Assembly (NCBI RefSeq): GCF_004784465.1
Contig: NZ_SRRU01000008.1
Span: forward strand, 186,001 to 250,000
Source: Streptomyces griseoluteus
GTDB lineage: Bacteria > Actinomycetota > Actinomycetes > Streptomycetales > Streptomycetaceae
Reading direction: 5' to 3'
DNA: 64,000 bases
Under the pieces are notes generated by a model. That model searched no databases, was not told where the DNA came from, and saw only the letters and a program-made list of their open reading frames with translations. A program made the translations under genes and the position numbers. Shown piece after piece: positions 1-8,398 of this stretch. The stretch's first letter is position 1. Each line of letters begins with the position of its first letter.

Positions 1-653
1 CCCACCTGGCCCGCGCGGGCTGGCTGCACTGGCGCGACCGCGTGCCGGACGCCCCGCCGCGCCCCGGCAAGGGCCCGCTGGCGCTCAGGGTGGCACTGGA
101 GAGCGGCGAGGGCTTCGACCTGACGGAGGCCGGCACGCAGAAGCGGCTCGCGGTGTACGTGGTGCGCGACCCGGCCCAGGTGCCGGGGATCGCCCGGCTG
201 GGCCCCGACCCGCTCGCCGACGATTTCGACGAGGAGCGCTTCGCGGGGCTGCTGAAGAGCGAGCGGCGCCGGCTCAAGGGCGCGCTGCGGGACCAGTCGC
301 TGATCGCGGGGGTCGGCAACGCCTACAGCGACGAGATCCTGCACGCGGCGAAGATGTCCCCGTACAAGCTCGCCGCCTCCCTCACCCCCGAGGAGACCAC
401 CCGCCTCCACGCCGCCCTGCGCACCACCCTCACCGAGGCGGTCGAGCGCTCGCGGGGGATCGCGGCCGGGCGGCTGAAGGCGGAGAAGAAGAGCGGGCTG
501 CGGGTCCACGGCCGTACCGGCGAGCCCTGCCCGGTGTGCGGGGACACCATCCGCGAGGTCTCCTTCAGCGACTCCTCGCTCCAGTACTGCCCCACCTGCC
601 AGACCGGCGGCAAACCGCTGGCCGACCGCAGGCTGTCCCGCCTGCTGAAGTGA
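1..653 (+). CDS. Fpg/Nei-family DNA glycosylase, 5' end outside window
   Basis: This is the C-terminal part of a bifunctional DNA glycosylase/AP lyase that excises oxidised bases. The reading frame is open from base 3 with no start, so the catalytic N-terminal Pro-Glu lies upstream of the window. Visible are the helix-two-turn-helix region (LIAGVGNAYSDEIL, about bases 300-345) and a C-terminal zinc finger of spacing C-x2-C-x16-C-x2-C (bases 529-600). The residue before the last Cys pair reads SLQYCPTCQ, not the GRxTxFCPxCQ of classical MutM, so the lesion preference may be Nei-like or atypical. A GTG at 42 is internal and not the true start. The next gene converges, starting its stop 10 bases away. 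Confidence 0.9.
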   Translation, partial: HLARAGWLHWRDRVPDAPPRPGKGPLALRVALESGEGFDLTEAGTQKRLAVYVVRDPAQVPGIARLGPDPLADDFDEERFAGLLKSERRRLKGALRDQSLIAGVGNAYSDEILHAAKMSPYKLAASLTPEETTRLHAALRTTLTEAVERSRGIAAGRLKAEKKSGLRVHGRTGEPCPVCGDTIREVSFSDSSLQYCPTCQTGGKPLADRRLSRLLK

Positions 654-663
654 CCCGCGCCGG

Positions 664-1317
664 TCAGTGGGCGGGCAGGGTCACCAGCCGCTCGCCCTTG
701 TCCGTGCGCACCTCGTAGTGGTCGATGTCGTCCGGGTCGAGCGAGGAGCCGGCCGTGGTCGCGGTGGTGCCCTCGTCGTGCGCGCCGACCGTCCACCCGC
801 CCGCCACCTGCTCCGAGCCGTCCCGCCCGACCACGATCAGCCGGCAGGAGTGCGGACCGGCGCTGTCCCGCACCTCCAGCCGCAGCCCGCTGCCCCAGCG
901 CTCGCCCTCGGTGGTGACCCGCGCCCACACCCCGGTATCCGGATCGGTCGCCGCCGTGACGTGGGACGCGGGCTGCCCGTGCCCGGCGAAGGCCATCACC
1001 GCGGGGCCGGCGACCGCCAGCACCACCGAGGCGGCGAGCCCGTAGAGGACTCTGCGGCGCCGGGCGCGGTGGCGTACGGTGATCTCGCCGAGCATCCGGT
1101 CCAGCAACCGGGGGCCGGGCTGGACCAGCGCGGGCACGAAGGCGGGCGTGGCCTCCCGGTACAGCATCAACTGCCGTGCCGTAGGGCCGAATTCGGCCGC
1201 GTCGGTCGCGCACCGGGGGCACTCGGCGAGGTGGTCCTCGAAGCGGAAGGTCTCCGCCTCGTCCAGCACGCCGAGCGCGTACGCGCCGACGGCGCGATGC
1301 CTTTCCAGGGACCTCAT
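664..1317 (-). CDS. Zinc-finger anti-sigma factor, membrane-anchored
   Basis: A 217-residue protein with the anti-sigma zinc-binding signature near its N terminus: H29-x3-C33-x2-C36, with His7 as likely fourth ligand. A basic stretch is followed by one membrane segment at about residues 90-111, then an exported C-terminal domain of about 100 residues. This layout (cytoplasmic zinc domain, one helix, external sensor) is that of anti-sigma factors that hold an ECF sigma factor. The ECF sigma gene on the same strand at 2151-2696 is the obvious partner, although an unrelated gene lies between them. The ligand sensed by the external domain is unknown. Confidence 0.85.
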   Translation of the reverse strand: MRSLERHRAVGAYALGVLDEAETFRFEDHLAECPRCATDAAEFGPTARQLMLYREATPAFVPALVQPGPRLLDRMLGEITVRHRARRRRVLYGLAASVVLAVAGPAVMAFAGHGQPASHVTAATDPDTGVWARVTTEGERWGSGLRLEVRDSAGPHSCRLIVVGRDGSEQVAGGWTVGAHDEGTTATTAGSSLDPDDIDHYEVRTDKGERLVTLPAH

Positions 1318-1500
1318 GCCGAATCCTCGTGCCTATGGGTGCGGGTGGGGTTACGCGGTGCACCCATTGGTACGCACCGGACGCCGGATTCACTCAAGCC
1401 GCACGCAGAAACCCGATGGGGATTCGGAGCGGCCGGGGCCCCGGATTGGTCCGAGTTCCAAGTGGCCGGAAAATGTGCTGGGTTCGGCGTCGGAACGGGC

Positions 1501-2016
1501 TCAGAACAGATGGATGGCCAGGTGTCCGAGCGGCAGGCCGAGCCGCCAGGCCGGGGTCCACACCTTCGGCCCCTCGTCCTCGCCCCAGACCGCGCCGCCG
1601 CCCGGCACCGCGTCCAGGTCGGGCGCGAGCAGCTCGGTCTCCTCCAGCCAGCGCCAGGCGTCCCCCGCGAGCGCCAGGTCCGGGTCGGGAGTCTCCGACG
1701 TGGCCGCCTGTGCCGTCAGTTCGGCCATCCGGCCGCCGATCCACTCCCGCCACGGCTGGTCGTACGCCGTGAGCGACAGCCAGGTCTCCAGCTGCGAGAC
1801 GACCCGGACCCCGGAGAGTTCCCCCTCGGTGTCGGACAGGAAGACGGTGAGCGCCAGCGCGTCCCGGCCCGCCCGGAACTCGAAGGACGTCGGTGGCATC
1901 AGATCGCCGGTGCGCAGCAACTCGTCGGCGATGTACTCGGCGTAGAACCAGGCCATCGGTACGGTGAGTTCACCGCCGTCGGCGCCGCTCGTGTGCTCGT
2001 GACCTCTGTGGAGCAT
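1501..2016 (-). CDS. Conserved hypothetical protein between sigma and anti-sigma genes
   Basis: A 171-residue soluble protein of unknown function. The ATG at 2016 is preferred because GGAGG lies about 11 bases upstream; the frame stays open further upstream but without a ribosome site. The sequence has no signal peptide or membrane helix and is rich in Trp and acidic residues (for example the segment around DQPWREWIGG and GGAVWGEDEGPKVW). No catalytic motif is recognisable to me. Because it sits between an ECF sigma gene and its presumed anti-sigma gene on one strand, it may be co-expressed with them, but a role in that circuit is only inferred from position. Confidence 0.7.
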   Translation of the reverse strand: MLHRGHEHTSGADGGELTVPMAWFYAEYIADELLRTGDLMPPTSFEFRAGRDALALTVFLSDTEGELSGVRVVSQLETWLSLTAYDQPWREWIGGRMAELTAQAATSETPDPDLALAGDAWRWLEETELLAPDLDAVPGGGAVWGEDEGPKVWTPAWRLGLPLGHLAIHLF

Positions 2017-2150
2017 CCCTGCCTGCCTTCCTCCGGTGCGTGCGCGTCGCCCGAACCCGGCCCCCGCCCGGGACACGGATGAGGACAGCTCATGGCCCCG
2101 ACGGGGGCCACGGCAAGGCGCTTTACCGAGGCTTGACCAGGCGCCCGGTT

Positions 2151-2696
2151 TCACCGCAGGTCAGTCGCGTATCCCGGAAGAACCTGGCGCAGGGCGCGCA
2201 GTGCGTAGTACGCGCGGGACTTCACGGTACCGGGTGGAATGCCCAGGATCTCCGCGGCCTCCGCCACGCTGGCCCCGCGGAAGTACACGAGTACGAGTAC
2301 GTCACGGTGGTGCGGAGTGAGTGTCTTCACAGCCTCGCGCACATCGAGCGCGGCGGCGGCCCGCTCGGCGTGGTCGGCGGTCACGCGGGCGTTCTCCGGC
2401 ACCTCGTCCACCACCTCCGGCGGCCGCGCCCGCCGCGCCCGCCGGGCGTCTATGGCCAGCCGCCGGGCGACGGTCAGCAGCCAGGGGCGGGCCGAGGCGA
2501 AGTTCTCGGCACGCAGTGCCTCGGGATGCTGCCAGGCCCGTACGAGGGTCTCCTGCACCAGATCCTCGGCGCGCTGCCGGTCCCCGTCGCTCAGCCGCAG
2601 CAGCAACGCGAAGAGGGGCCGCCCGTGCTCCCGCGTCAGCGCGGCGAGTTCGTGCTCGGCGGTCGTCGTCCCTGGGGCAGTGGTCCCGGCCGTCAT
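2151..2696 (-). CDS. ECF-type sigma factor
   Basis: A 181-residue sigma-70 family protein with the two-domain ECF architecture. Region 2 contains the core-binding and -10 recognition helices (RAEDLVQETLVRAWQHPEAL followed by FASARPWLLTVARRLAIDARR), and region 4 has a C-terminal helix-turn-helix (VAEAAEILGIPPGTVKSR). There is no C-terminal extension. The ATG at 2696 starts just before the conserved region; a GTG at 2732 is an alternative and neither has a strong ribosome site. It is upstream of a hypothetical gene and a zinc-finger anti-sigma gene on the same strand, so the three probably form a regulatory unit responding to an envelope or redox signal. Confidence 0.9.
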   Translation of the reverse strand: MTAGTTAPGTTTAEHELAALTREHGRPLFALLLRLSDGDRQRAEDLVQETLVRAWQHPEALRAENFASARPWLLTVARRLAIDARRARRARPPEVVDEVPENARVTADHAERAAAALDVREAVKTLTPHHRDVLVLVYFRGASVAEAAEILGIPPGTVKSRAYYALRALRQVLPGYATDLR

Positions 2697-2924
2697 GGCC
2701 GTATGGCAGCGCAGCCCGCCCCCCGGCGGCACCCCGCGCGCACGCCGGTGCGACGGGCGGTCGCCAGGAGTCGGTGAACGGTCGGACGAACGGTCACCTG
2801 GGGGCCCGGCAGCACCGGATGGGCTAGGGGCTGTTTGCGCGGCTGGTCAGATTCATACCCATATGCCCGTCAGAGCTTGTCTGTCAATACGACAAGTCCC
2901 CTCCGACACTCCTGGGGTGAGTTG

Positions 2925-4025
2925 ATGATCGGACGCAGGCACCAGGTGGCCCTCGCGCTGACCGCCGTGCTCGCGGCGGTGGCCGCCTGCCAGCATCAGG
3001 ACCGGGCCGGATCCGGCGCCGGGCGGCCCGCGCCGGGCGCCGGGAAGGGCTTCACCCTCATCGCCGCCGGTGGCGTGCAGCCGTACGCGTCCGCCGCCGA
3101 CCGGGCGGGCTTCGACGCCTCCGGCGGCGGGCACGACTTCCGCCCCATGCTCGCCGGGGCCCGCCCGGCCGTGGCCGGCGCCGACCTGGCGCTGTGTCAC
3201 CTGGAGCCGGTCCAGGGCGCCGACGGCGACCCGGCCGTCGCCGCGGTGCCCGCACTGGCCCAGGGCCTCGCCGCCACCGGCTACGACAGTTGCTCCACCG
3301 CCTCCCCGCAGGCCGATGGCGCCGGGATCACCCGCACCCTGAACGCCCTCGACCAGGCGGGCGTACGGCACGCCGGGACCTCCCGCACCGACACCGAGGC
3401 CCGCACCGTCACCCTGCTGCGCGCCGGCACCGCCAAGGTCGCCCATCTGTCGTACGCCTACGACACCACCGGCCAGTCCGGCGCGGTGGACCCGGCCGAC
3501 GCGGGCCGGATCGCCGCCGCCGCGCGGGCCGCCCGGAAGGCGGGCGCCGACGTGGTCGTGCTCTCCGTCAACTGGGGCTCCGCCGGGCAGGACGCCCCGG
3601 ACGCCGGGCAGATCACCCTCGCCAAGCAGCTCACGGCCGCCAAGACCGGGGGGCGCCCCGACATCGACCTCGTCCTCGGCGACCACGCGCATGTGCCCCA
3701 GCCGTACGAGAAGGTCAACGGCGTCTGGGTGGTGTACGGCATGGGCGACCAGATCGCGGACGGCGGCGCCGGCACCGGGGAGTGGCGCGGCAACGAGTCC
3801 ACCCTCGCCCGCTTCACCTTCGCCCCGCCCGCCGAGCCCGGCGCCCGCTGGGAGGTGCGCCGCGCCGAGTTCCTGCCCCAGGTGTACGACCTCGACGCCG
3901 GCCGGACCATCGACGTGAACCGCGCCATCGCCGCGGGCGCCGACCTGGCCGCCACCCGTGACCGGGTACGGAACACCGTACTGAGCCGGGGCGCGGCCAA
4001 GGCCGGGCTCACCATGGGGCAGTGA
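2925..4025 (+). CDS. CapA-family metallophosphatase-like lipoprotein
   Basis: A 366-residue exported protein. Residues 1-24 form a lipoprotein signal ending in the lipobox AAVAAC. The rest matches the CapA/PgsA calcineurin-like fold: an early HLEP motif (the family usually has NLE), a central HAGTSRT segment, and the metal-site motif GDHAHVPQP followed by VVYGMGDQ. Family members take part in poly-gamma-glutamate or capsule formation, but no other capsule gene is nearby, so the substrate is unknown. The ATG at 2925 is chosen for its GGGGTGAG site. A 6-bp inverted repeat CTTGTC/GACAAG (2876-2896) lies upstream and could be an operator. The next gene converges directly at the stop codon. Confidence 0.85.
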   Translation: MIGRRHQVALALTAVLAAVAACQHQDRAGSGAGRPAPGAGKGFTLIAAGGVQPYASAADRAGFDASGGGHDFRPMLAGARPAVAGADLALCHLEPVQGADGDPAVAAVPALAQGLAATGYDSCSTASPQADGAGITRTLNALDQAGVRHAGTSRTDTEARTVTLLRAGTAKVAHLSYAYDTTGQSGAVDPADAGRIAAAARAARKAGADVVVLSVNWGSAGQDAPDAGQITLAKQLTAAKTGGRPDIDLVLGDHAHVPQPYEKVNGVWVVYGMGDQIADGGAGTGEWRGNESTLARFTFAPPAEPGARWEVRRAEFLPQVYDLDAGRTIDVNRAIAAGADLAATRDRVRNTVLSRGAAKAGLTMGQ

Positions 4026-5447
4026 TCACTCGGTGGGCGGCCGCCGGGCCAGAACCGAGTGCCGGTAGGAGTAGCCGAAGTAGATGACACAGCCGATCAG
4101 GAACCAGACGGCGAACCGCACCCAGGTCTGCCACTCCAGGAAGGTGACCAGCCAGAGCGAGAACAGCGCGCCGAGCGCCGGGATGAACGGCATCAGCGGG
4201 GTACGGAAGCCGCGCGGCAGGTCCGGCCGCCGGTAGCGCAGCACGATCACCGCGACACAGACCACCACGAAGGCCAGCAGGATGCCGATGTTGGTCAGCT
4301 CGGCCGCCTCGCCGATCGGCACGAACCCGGCGATGGCGGCCGCCCCGACGCCCACGATCCAGGTCACCCGGGTCGGCACGTGCCGGGTGGGGTGCGTCTT
4401 GGCGAACCAGTGCGGCAGCAGTCCGTCGCGGGCCATCGAGAACCAGACGCGGGTCACGCCCAGCATGAAGGTGAACATCACGGTGAGGATGCCGATGATC
4501 GCGCCCACCGCGATCACGTCGGCCAGTCCGCCGAGACCCACCGACTTGAAGGCCGAGGAGAAGCCGCTCTCCGGGTCGATGTCCTTGTAGTTCTGCATGC
4601 CGGTCAGCACCAGGCAGGCCGCCACGTACAGCACCATCGAGATGACCAGCGAGTAGATGATCGCCTTCGGCATGTGCCGCTGGGCGTCCTTGGACTCCTC
4701 GGCCGCCGTCGACATCGCGTCGTAGCCGAACACCGCGAAGAACACCGTGGCCGCGCCGGTGAAGACGCCACTGATGCCGAAGGGGAAGAAGGGGTGGTAG
4801 TTCGCGGTGTTGATGTGGAAGAGGCCCACCGCAATCACCACCAGCACCACCAGTACCTTCAGCGCCACCACGAATGTCTCGAACCGGGCCGCGCTCTTCA
4901 TGCCCAGGTTCAGCAGCCAGGCGATCAGCAGGCACAGGATCGCCGCGAACAGATCGACCCGGTGCCCCGAGCCGGTGCCGGGCGCGCCCAGCATCCACGC
5001 GGGCAGGTCCGCGCCCGCCTCCTCCACCAGGAAGCCGAAGTAGCCGGAGATGCCGATGGCGACCACCGCCACGATCGCGGTGTACTCCAGCAGCAGGTCC
5101 CAGCCGATGAACCAGCCCACGAACTCGCCCAGCACCGCGTACCCGTAGGTGTACGCCGACCCCGCCTTCGGGATCATGCCCGCGAACTCGGCGTACGACA
5201 GCGCCGCGCAGGCGCTCGCGACACCGGCGATCAGGAACGACAGCACCACGGCGGGCCCGGCCTTGCCGTTGGCGACCGTGCCGGCGAGCGTGAAGATGCC
5301 CGCGCCGATGATGCCGCCCACCCCGATCGCGGTGAGCTGCCACAGGCCGAGCGAACGTTCCAGAGCGCCCTCGGCCGCCTCGGACTCCTCTATGTGTTCA
5401 ATGGGTTTGCGACGGAGAATCCCCTCACCCGCACGGATCTTGGCCAC
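4026..5447 (-). CDS. Amino-acid permease (APC superfamily)
   Basis: A 473-residue polytopic membrane protein with about 12 to 13 predicted helices. The first helix carries the APC signature GVGGIIGAGIFTLAG, and the segment PKAGSAYTYGYAVLGEFVGWFIGWDL follows as expected in the cationic amino acid and polyamine transporter group. It probably imports or exchanges amino acids across the cytoplasmic membrane; the specific substrate cannot be read from sequence. GTG at 5447 is preferred because AGAGGTGAG precedes it; an in-frame ATG at 5492 lacks such a site. It ends against the convergent CapA-like gene with no spacer. Confidence 0.9.
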   Translation of the reverse strand: MAKIRAGEGILRRKPIEHIEESEAAEGALERSLGLWQLTAIGVGGIIGAGIFTLAGTVANGKAGPAVVLSFLIAGVASACAALSYAEFAGMIPKAGSAYTYGYAVLGEFVGWFIGWDLLLEYTAIVAVVAIGISGYFGFLVEEAGADLPAWMLGAPGTGSGHRVDLFAAILCLLIAWLLNLGMKSAARFETFVVALKVLVVLVVIAVGLFHINTANYHPFFPFGISGVFTGAATVFFAVFGYDAMSTAAEESKDAQRHMPKAIIYSLVISMVLYVAACLVLTGMQNYKDIDPESGFSSAFKSVGLGGLADVIAVGAIIGILTVMFTFMLGVTRVWFSMARDGLLPHWFAKTHPTRHVPTRVTWIVGVGAAAIAGFVPIGEAAELTNIGILLAFVVVCVAVIVLRYRRPDLPRGFRTPLMPFIPALGALFSLWLVTFLEWQTWVRFAVWFLIGCVIYFGYSYRHSVLARRPPTE

Positions 5448-5537
5448 ACGCCTCACCTCTTCCCCGACGGCAAACGGCTGACGGCGGATCATGATGGCTC
5501 AGGGGCGGCCGGTTCGGAAGGCGCCACGCACGACGCC

Positions 5538-6470
5538 TCAGGCCACGGCCCAGTCCGGGACCCAGGTGCCCGAGGCGCGCGGGGCCCCGGAGCCGCCGGT
5601 CAGATGCGCACGCAGGGCGGCCAGCGCCGGGTGGGCGTTGGCCCGGTCCCAGATCAGGGAGTGCGGATAGACCGGCGTCGGCCCGGTTACCGGAATTCGC
5701 CGCAGATCGTGCCCGGCGGGCCAGGCGAGCCGGGGGTGCTCACCCATGAAGGTCGCCAGCTCCGGTGACCCGGCGATCCGGTCCAGCATCGCGGCGCTGC
5801 CGAAGTTGGGGCCCGCCGAGTCGATGGTGAGCCCGAACTCCGCCGCCAGCGAGGCGTAGTACGCGGCCCACTCGACGCCCTCCACGATGCTCGGCATCCA
5901 GATCCGGTGCCCGGCCAGCTCGGCCGGGGTCACCGAGTCCGCGTCGGCGAGGGCGTGCTCCGGGCCGGTGAGCAGATGCAGCGGCTCGTCCAGTACGCGG
6001 GCGCTCGCCAGGCTCCCGGGCAGCGGCCGCCCCGGCATGCCGACCGCGCGGAAGGTCGCGTCGACCCGGCCCGCCTGTACGGCGCCCACGGCGGTGTCCG
6101 CGTCGAACAGCGTGACCACGTCCAGCTCCACCCCCGGATGCGCCTCGTGGAAGCCGCGCAGCAGGACGGCCGGGGCGACCCGCGGGCCGATCACGTCCAC
6201 CCGGAGCGCCCGGCGGCCCGGCCGGACCGAGGCGGCCGCGCGTTCCTCGGCCAGCAGCAGCGCCCGCGCGTGCGGCAGGAACGCCCGCCCGTCCAGCGTC
6301 GGTTCGGCGCCCCGCGCGGTCCGGGTGAACAGCCGCACCCCGAGGTCCCGCTCCAGCGCCGCGATCCGTTTGGAGACGGCCTGCTGCGTGACGGCGAGCA
6401 CGGCGGCCGCCTCCTGGAACTGCCCCGCGTCCGCCACGGCGACGAAGGTGCGTACGGCCTGGAGGTCCAT
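5538..6470 (-). CDS. LysR-family transcriptional regulator
   Basis: A 310-residue regulator with an N-terminal winged helix-turn-helix (residues 1-60, including FQEAAAVLAVTQQAVSKRIAALERDLG) and a C-terminal periplasmic-binding-protein-like effector domain. ATG at 6470 is the natural LysR start. The gene is transcribed away from an MFS transporter gene at 6581, and the 110-base gap holds a perfect inverted repeat (6489-6503) that should be its binding site. The likely job is control of the transporter plus autoregulation. The inducer is unknown. Confidence 0.92.
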   Translation of the reverse strand: MDLQAVRTFVAVADAGQFQEAAAVLAVTQQAVSKRIAALERDLGVRLFTRTARGAEPTLDGRAFLPHARALLLAEERAAASVRPGRRALRVDVIGPRVAPAVLLRGFHEAHPGVELDVVTLFDADTAVGAVQAGRVDATFRAVGMPGRPLPGSLASARVLDEPLHLLTGPEHALADADSVTPAELAGHRIWMPSIVEGVEWAAYYASLAAEFGLTIDSAGPNFGSAAMLDRIAGSPELATFMGEHPRLAWPAGHDLRRIPVTGPTPVYPHSLIWDRANAHPALAALRAHLTGGSGAPRASGTWVPDWAVA

Positions 6471-6488
6471 GGCCGACAGGGTAGCCGT

Positions 6489-6524
6489 ACAACCACTGGT
6501 TGTGCTGATGCGGGGTTTGGTTGT
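6489..6524. promoter_or_regulatory. LysR operator: palindrome plus half site
   Basis: ACAACCA-C-TGGTTGT is a perfect inverted repeat with 7-base arms and one central base at 6489-6503. A second TGGTTGT half site lies at 6518-6524, 21 bases (two helical turns) further on, on the same face of the DNA. The sites fall between the divergent LysR (start 6470) and MFS (start 6581) genes, as expected for a regulator that represses itself and activates or represses the neighbour. Confidence 0.7.
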
Positions 6525-6580
6525 TTGCTCCCGTCGGGTCGCGGCCGATTTCATGACCTCGGTCAACGGGAGGTTGTGCA

Positions 6581-7837
6581 GTGAAGCTGGGGTCGCGGTT
6601 CGGGTGGCTGTGGGCGGCGTACGCGGTGAGCGCGGCCGGGACCTGGCTGGCGTTCGACGCCTTCGCGCTGATCGCGCTTCTCGTGCTGCACGCGGGCGCC
6701 GCCCAGGTGGCCCTGCTGGCGTCCGCCGGACCGGCCGTGGGCGCGGTGCTGGCGGTGCCGCTCGGGCCCTGGATGGAGTTCCGCCGCAAACGACCCGTCA
6801 TGATCATGGCGGACCTGGTCCGGTGCGCCGTCCTGCTCGCCGTTCCGGCGGCCCACTTCCTCGGGATGCTCGGCTTCGGCCAGCTCCTGCTCGTCTCCAT
6901 GGTCGTGGCCGCCGCCGACCTCACCTTCACCGCGGCCTCCGGCGCCCACCTGAAAAGCCTCGTACCGCGCGCCGGGCTGCTCACCGCCACCAGCAGGTTC
7001 GAGTCGACCACGTGGACCGCCACCGTGCTCGGCCCCCCGCTGGGCGGTGCCGCCGTCGGCCTGTTCGGGCCCGTGGTGACGGTCGCCGCCAACGCCCTGA
7101 GCTTCCTGCTGTCCGCCCTCGGCATCCGTGCCATCAAGGGCACCGAGACCGCCCCGGAACGCCCGCCCCGCGACCCGGCACGCCCGCGCGCCGCCGACCT
7201 GCTCGACGGCTGGCGGCACCTGCTCACCAGCCCCGGGCTGCGCCCGCTGTTCCTCAACACGGTCCTGGTGAACGGCCTGATCATGGCCCAGGCCCCGCCG
7301 CTCGCCGTCCTGATGCTGGGCCCGCTCGGCTTCGCGCCCTGGAGTTACGGCCTCGCCTTCGCCGTGCCCTGCCTCGGCGGACTTCTCGGCTCCCGGCTCG
7401 CCCGCCCCCTCGCCGCCCGGTACGGCAGGCGCCGCGTGCTGCTCACCTCGGGCGTGCTGCGGGCCTGCTGGCCGGTGGGGCTGGCGTTCGTCCGGCCCGG
7501 TGTGCCCGGCCTGGTCCTCGTCATGGCGGTCGAGCTGTGCCTGATCACCTGCGCGGGCGTGTTCAACCCGGTGCTCGCCGCCGAGCGGCTGGAGCGCACC
7601 CCGGACGACCGGGTGGCCCGTACGCTCTCCGCCTGGTCGGTCACCACCAAGGCCGGTACGGCCGCGCTGACCGCGCTGTGGGGCCTGCTCGCCGCGCTCA
7701 CCGGCCCGCGCACCGCCATCGCCGCGGCCGGGGTGCTGCTCCTGGCGACCGCGCCGATGCTGCGGCCCCTCGCTAGGGGACGACGGTCACCGGCCAGCGC
7801 CCCGCCTTCACCAGCCGGACCGCCACCGACCCGATGA
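6581..7837 (+). CDS. MFS transporter
   Basis: A 418-residue major facilitator with about 12 membrane helices and no large soluble domain, resembling the MFS_3 exporters (N-terminal LWAAYAVSAAGTWLAFDAFALIAL; the cytoplasmic loop GPWMEFRRKRPVMIMAD matches the conserved loop 2-3 motif). The start is GTG at 6581 with an upstream GGGAGG. It is controlled most likely by the divergent LysR gene. Its 3' end overlaps the convergent universal stress protein gene by 65 bases, so the last 20 residues, Pro/Ala-rich, are encoded in shared DNA. The exported compound is unknown. Confidence 0.88.
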   Translation: MKLGSRFGWLWAAYAVSAAGTWLAFDAFALIALLVLHAGAAQVALLASAGPAVGAVLAVPLGPWMEFRRKRPVMIMADLVRCAVLLAVPAAHFLGMLGFGQLLLVSMVVAAADLTFTAASGAHLKSLVPRAGLLTATSRFESTTWTATVLGPPLGGAAVGLFGPVVTVAANALSFLLSALGIRAIKGTETAPERPPRDPARPRAADLLDGWRHLLTSPGLRPLFLNTVLVNGLIMAQAPPLAVLMLGPLGFAPWSYGLAFAVPCLGGLLGSRLARPLAARYGRRRVLLTSGVLRACWPVGLAFVRPGVPGLVLVMAVELCLITCAGVFNPVLAAERLERTPDDRVARTLSAWSVTTKAGTAALTALWGLLAALTGPRTAIAAAGVLLLATAPMLRPLARGRRSPASAPPSPAGPPPTR

Positions 7838-8246
7838 TCCGGTGTCCGGCCTGCTCCGAGGCGCCCACCACCACCGCGTCCGCCTTCAGCTCGTCGGCCG
7901 CCTGGACCAGGCCGTTGAAGGGGTCGCCGCGGAAGGTGTGGAACTCCCAGCGCACCTCGAATATCCCCTTCACCCGCTCCGCCGCCTCCCAGATCTGCGC
8001 GATCAGGTCCTCGGCGATCTCGTCCGTGGCCTGCGCCACCGGCACCCCGAGCGCCGCCCCGGCCGCCAGCACCGGCTGCACGTACACCACCGCCAGCAGC
8101 GCCCGCTGCCGGCGGGCCAGACCGCCCGCGTAGGCGGCCGCCCGCAGCGAGGAGTCGGAGCCGTCCACGCCGACGACGATGACCTTGGGACCGTCCGTGC
8201 CCCGCTCGAACCGGTGCCGCTCGTGCTCTGCCTGCTGTTCCGTCAC
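7773..8246 (-). CDS. Universal stress protein (UspA family)
   Basis: A 157-residue single-domain Usp protein. The start of the fold, KVIVVGVDGSDSSLRAAAYAG, has the conserved Asp and Gly-Ser of the nucleotide-binding beta strand, and the end, VVVGASEQAGHRIIGSVAVRLV, is close to the ATP-binding motif G-x2-G-x9-G-S/T. Such proteins bind ATP or AMP and help cells survive stasis or low oxygen. The GTG start at 8246 gives a 20-residue charged leader. The gene converges on the MFS gene with a 65-base overlap. Confidence 0.9.
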   Translation of the reverse strand: MTEQQAEHERHRFERGTDGPKVIVVGVDGSDSSLRAAAYAGGLARRQRALLAVVYVQPVLAAGAALGVPVAQATDEIAEDLIAQIWEAAERVKGIFEVRWEFHTFRGDPFNGLVQAADELKADAVVVGASEQAGHRIIGSVAVRLVKAGRWPVTVVP

Positions 8247-8398
8247 GGCGGTGAGGCTATCGGAAGCCGCCGTTCCGTCCAGGGGACGGGCAGGAGAGCC
8301 CTCGGAATCGCGCCGTCACTCGGCCGACCGGGTGGACCGGACCCGCCGCACCGGTGTCGGTGCGGTGCGGCGCGGGGCCGGCGGGCGACTGATGGTTC

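Noticed and set aside
4059..5768. 569-codon plus-strand frame opposite the amino-acid permease
   Set aside because: Low-complexity His/Asp/Glu/Arg text; the permease on the minus strand has clear family motifs.
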